Positions 5,879 to 6,489 of a stretch of 6,489 nucleotides of DNA are shown one piece after another. The DNA lies in the NCBI GenBank assembly GCA_001799195.1, contig MGSU01000125.1, positions 8,231 to 14,719 on the forward strand, given 5' to 3'. Below the pieces are notes generated by a model. The model had not been told where the DNA came from and did not search any database. It saw only the letters and a program-made list of their open reading frames with translations. Numbering within the stretch: the stretch's first letter is position 1; the number at the start of each line of letters is the position of its first letter. The position numbers and the translations under genes are program-made. This stretch comes from Deltaproteobacteria bacterium RIFOXYA12_FULL_61_11. GTDB lineage: Bacteria > Bdellovibrionota_F > JAHFAK01 > YA12-FULL-61-11.

Positions 5879-6489
5879 TGAAGCCTCGCTCCCGGCGTTC
5901 GATCCTCCTCCTCGTAGGTGGCTCCGTCGTGCTCGTCCTCGCGGCCTTGACGGCCCTGGGTATCTATCGAGAACCGGCAACAACTCCTCCTGGGACCATG
6001 GCTGGTGCTCCCGGGCAACCGGGAGAGCACGACGAACAGGTGCTGCTCGAGGGGGGGTGCTTCGCCATGGGCAGGCCGGACGGTCGAGTCGGAGAGACCC
6101 CTGTCCACCGCGTCTGCGTAGCGAGCTTCTTGCTCGACCTGCACGAGGTCACGGTGGCGCAGTATCGGCGTTGCCGGGAGGCCCATGCCTGTGGAGAACC
6201 GGGACGAGCCTTGCAGCAGCGCGGTTGTACCTGGGAGGGGAAGGACTCGGAGGACCTGCCGGTGACCTGCGTGACCTGGTTCGATGCCAATGGTTATTGC
6301 CGTTTCGTCGGGCGGGAATTGCCCACCGAAGCGCAATGGGAATTCGCGGCTCGCGGACCGGAGGGCTCGGCCCATCCCTGGGGCGACGCCTCGGCCGACT
6401 GCAGTCGCGCGGTCTACAGCGAGCGCTATGGTACTTGCAAGCACCGAACCCCGCAAGCAGTCTGCTCCCGGCCTGCGGGCAGAAACCCG
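5878..6489 (+). CDS. Membrane-anchored SUMF1/FGE-sulfatase-family protein, N-terminal part (3' truncated by window)
   Basis: The 204 visible residues have a basic N-terminus (MKPRSRR), a signal anchor at about 8-29 without a lipobox, a Pro/Gly-rich linker (33-50), and then the start of a formylglycine-generating-enzyme-like (SUMF1, C-type-lectin-like) fold. Family motifs are EGGCFAMG (58-65), ETPVHRVCV (73-81), HEVTVAQYRRC (89-99), LPVTCVTWFDANGYC (127-141), RELPTEAQWEFAARG (146-160) and HPWGD (166-170). Ten cysteines (61, 80, 99, 105, 117, 131, 141, 175, 187, 196) suggest periplasmic disulfides. The C-terminal region that would carry the catalytic cysteines of true FGE lies beyond the window. 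Enzyme versus binding or structural role therefore cannot be decided; many bacterial members are non-catalytic. The ATG overlaps the previous stop as TGATG, making it the fourth cistron of the operon. No sulfatase gene is in view. The frame is open to the last base. Confidence 0.9.
   Translation, partial: MKPRSRRSILLLVGGSVVLVLAALTALGIYREPATTPPGTMAGAPGQPGEHDEQVLLEGGCFAMGRPDGRVGETPVHRVCVASFLLDLHEVTVAQYRRCREAHACGEPGRALQQRGCTWEGKDSEDLPVTCVTWFDANGYCRFVGRELPTEAQWEFAARGPEGSAHPWGDASADCSRAVYSERYGTCKHRTPQAVCSRPAGRNP
6005..6030 (+). other. Intragenic hairpin with GCAA tetraloop
   Basis: GTGCTCCCGG (6005-6014) can pair with CCGGGAGAGCAC (6019-6030), leaving a two-base bulge (6026-6027) and a GCAA loop (6015-6018) of the GNRA type. 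It lies in the linker-coding part of the SUMF1-like gene, between membrane anchor and folded domain. No U-tract follows, so it is not an intrinsic terminator. A role in pausing or mRNA stability is possible, but it may be incidental to Pro/Gly codons. Confidence 0.35.

Noticed and set aside
1258-6052. Many scattered CTCGAG hexamers
   Set aside because: They are mostly in-frame Leu-Glu codons (CTC GAG) in helical proteins, irregularly spaced, so not a repeat array or binding-site cluster.
1-6489. CRISPR arrays, tRNA or rRNA genes, insertion sequences
   Set aside because: No regularly spaced repeats, cloverleaf-like segments, rRNA signatures or complete transposase genes are visible; the window is almost wholly protein-coding.

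Overview
The window looks like part of a GC-rich proteobacterial genome, most plausibly gammaproteobacterial. I base this on an HME-RND metal efflux gene, Gram-negative envelope architecture, strongly G/C-ending codons and a sigma70-type promoter. I cannot name the genus from sequence alone. All real genes lie on the + strand and fill nearly the whole window. The only true intergenic gap is 1068-1146.

Region 1 (1-1067) is the 3' part of a cusA-type gene for a copper/silver RND efflux pump. It ends in an unusual tail of about 50 residues with different codon composition. Its codon usage also differs from everything downstream: 6 of 18 Ile codons are ATA, against one ATA in the three complete downstream genes. 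The cusA piece and the following genes therefore probably have different histories, with a junction somewhere around 945-1090.

Region 2 (1068-1146) is a short intergenic stretch. It holds a good candidate extended -10 promoter (1088-1116) and a leader with no Shine-Dalgarno sequence.

Region 3 (1147-6489) is a tightly coupled four-gene operon whose members overlap by 19, 10 and 1 bp: (a) a membrane sensor with a periplasmic Cache-like domain and a HAMP domain but no output domain; (b) a 914-aa fusion of an MFS/NTT-like polytopic membrane domain to a long cytoplasmic HEAT-repeat domain; (c) an exported PhnD-like periplasmic binding protein with no cognate ABC permease or ATPase nearby; (d) a membrane-anchored, cysteine-rich SUMF1/formylglycine-generating-enzyme-like protein, cut by the window end.

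The arrangement suggests one envelope-spanning sensory or transport assembly. A periplasmic ligand would be captured by the PhnD-like protein, perceived by the Cache-HAMP protein and/or the transporter-like protein, and passed to the cytoplasm through the HEAT-repeat platform, with the SUMF1-like protein acting on the periplasmic side. That model is inference. What the sequence shows is the domain content, the missing output module and the translational coupling.
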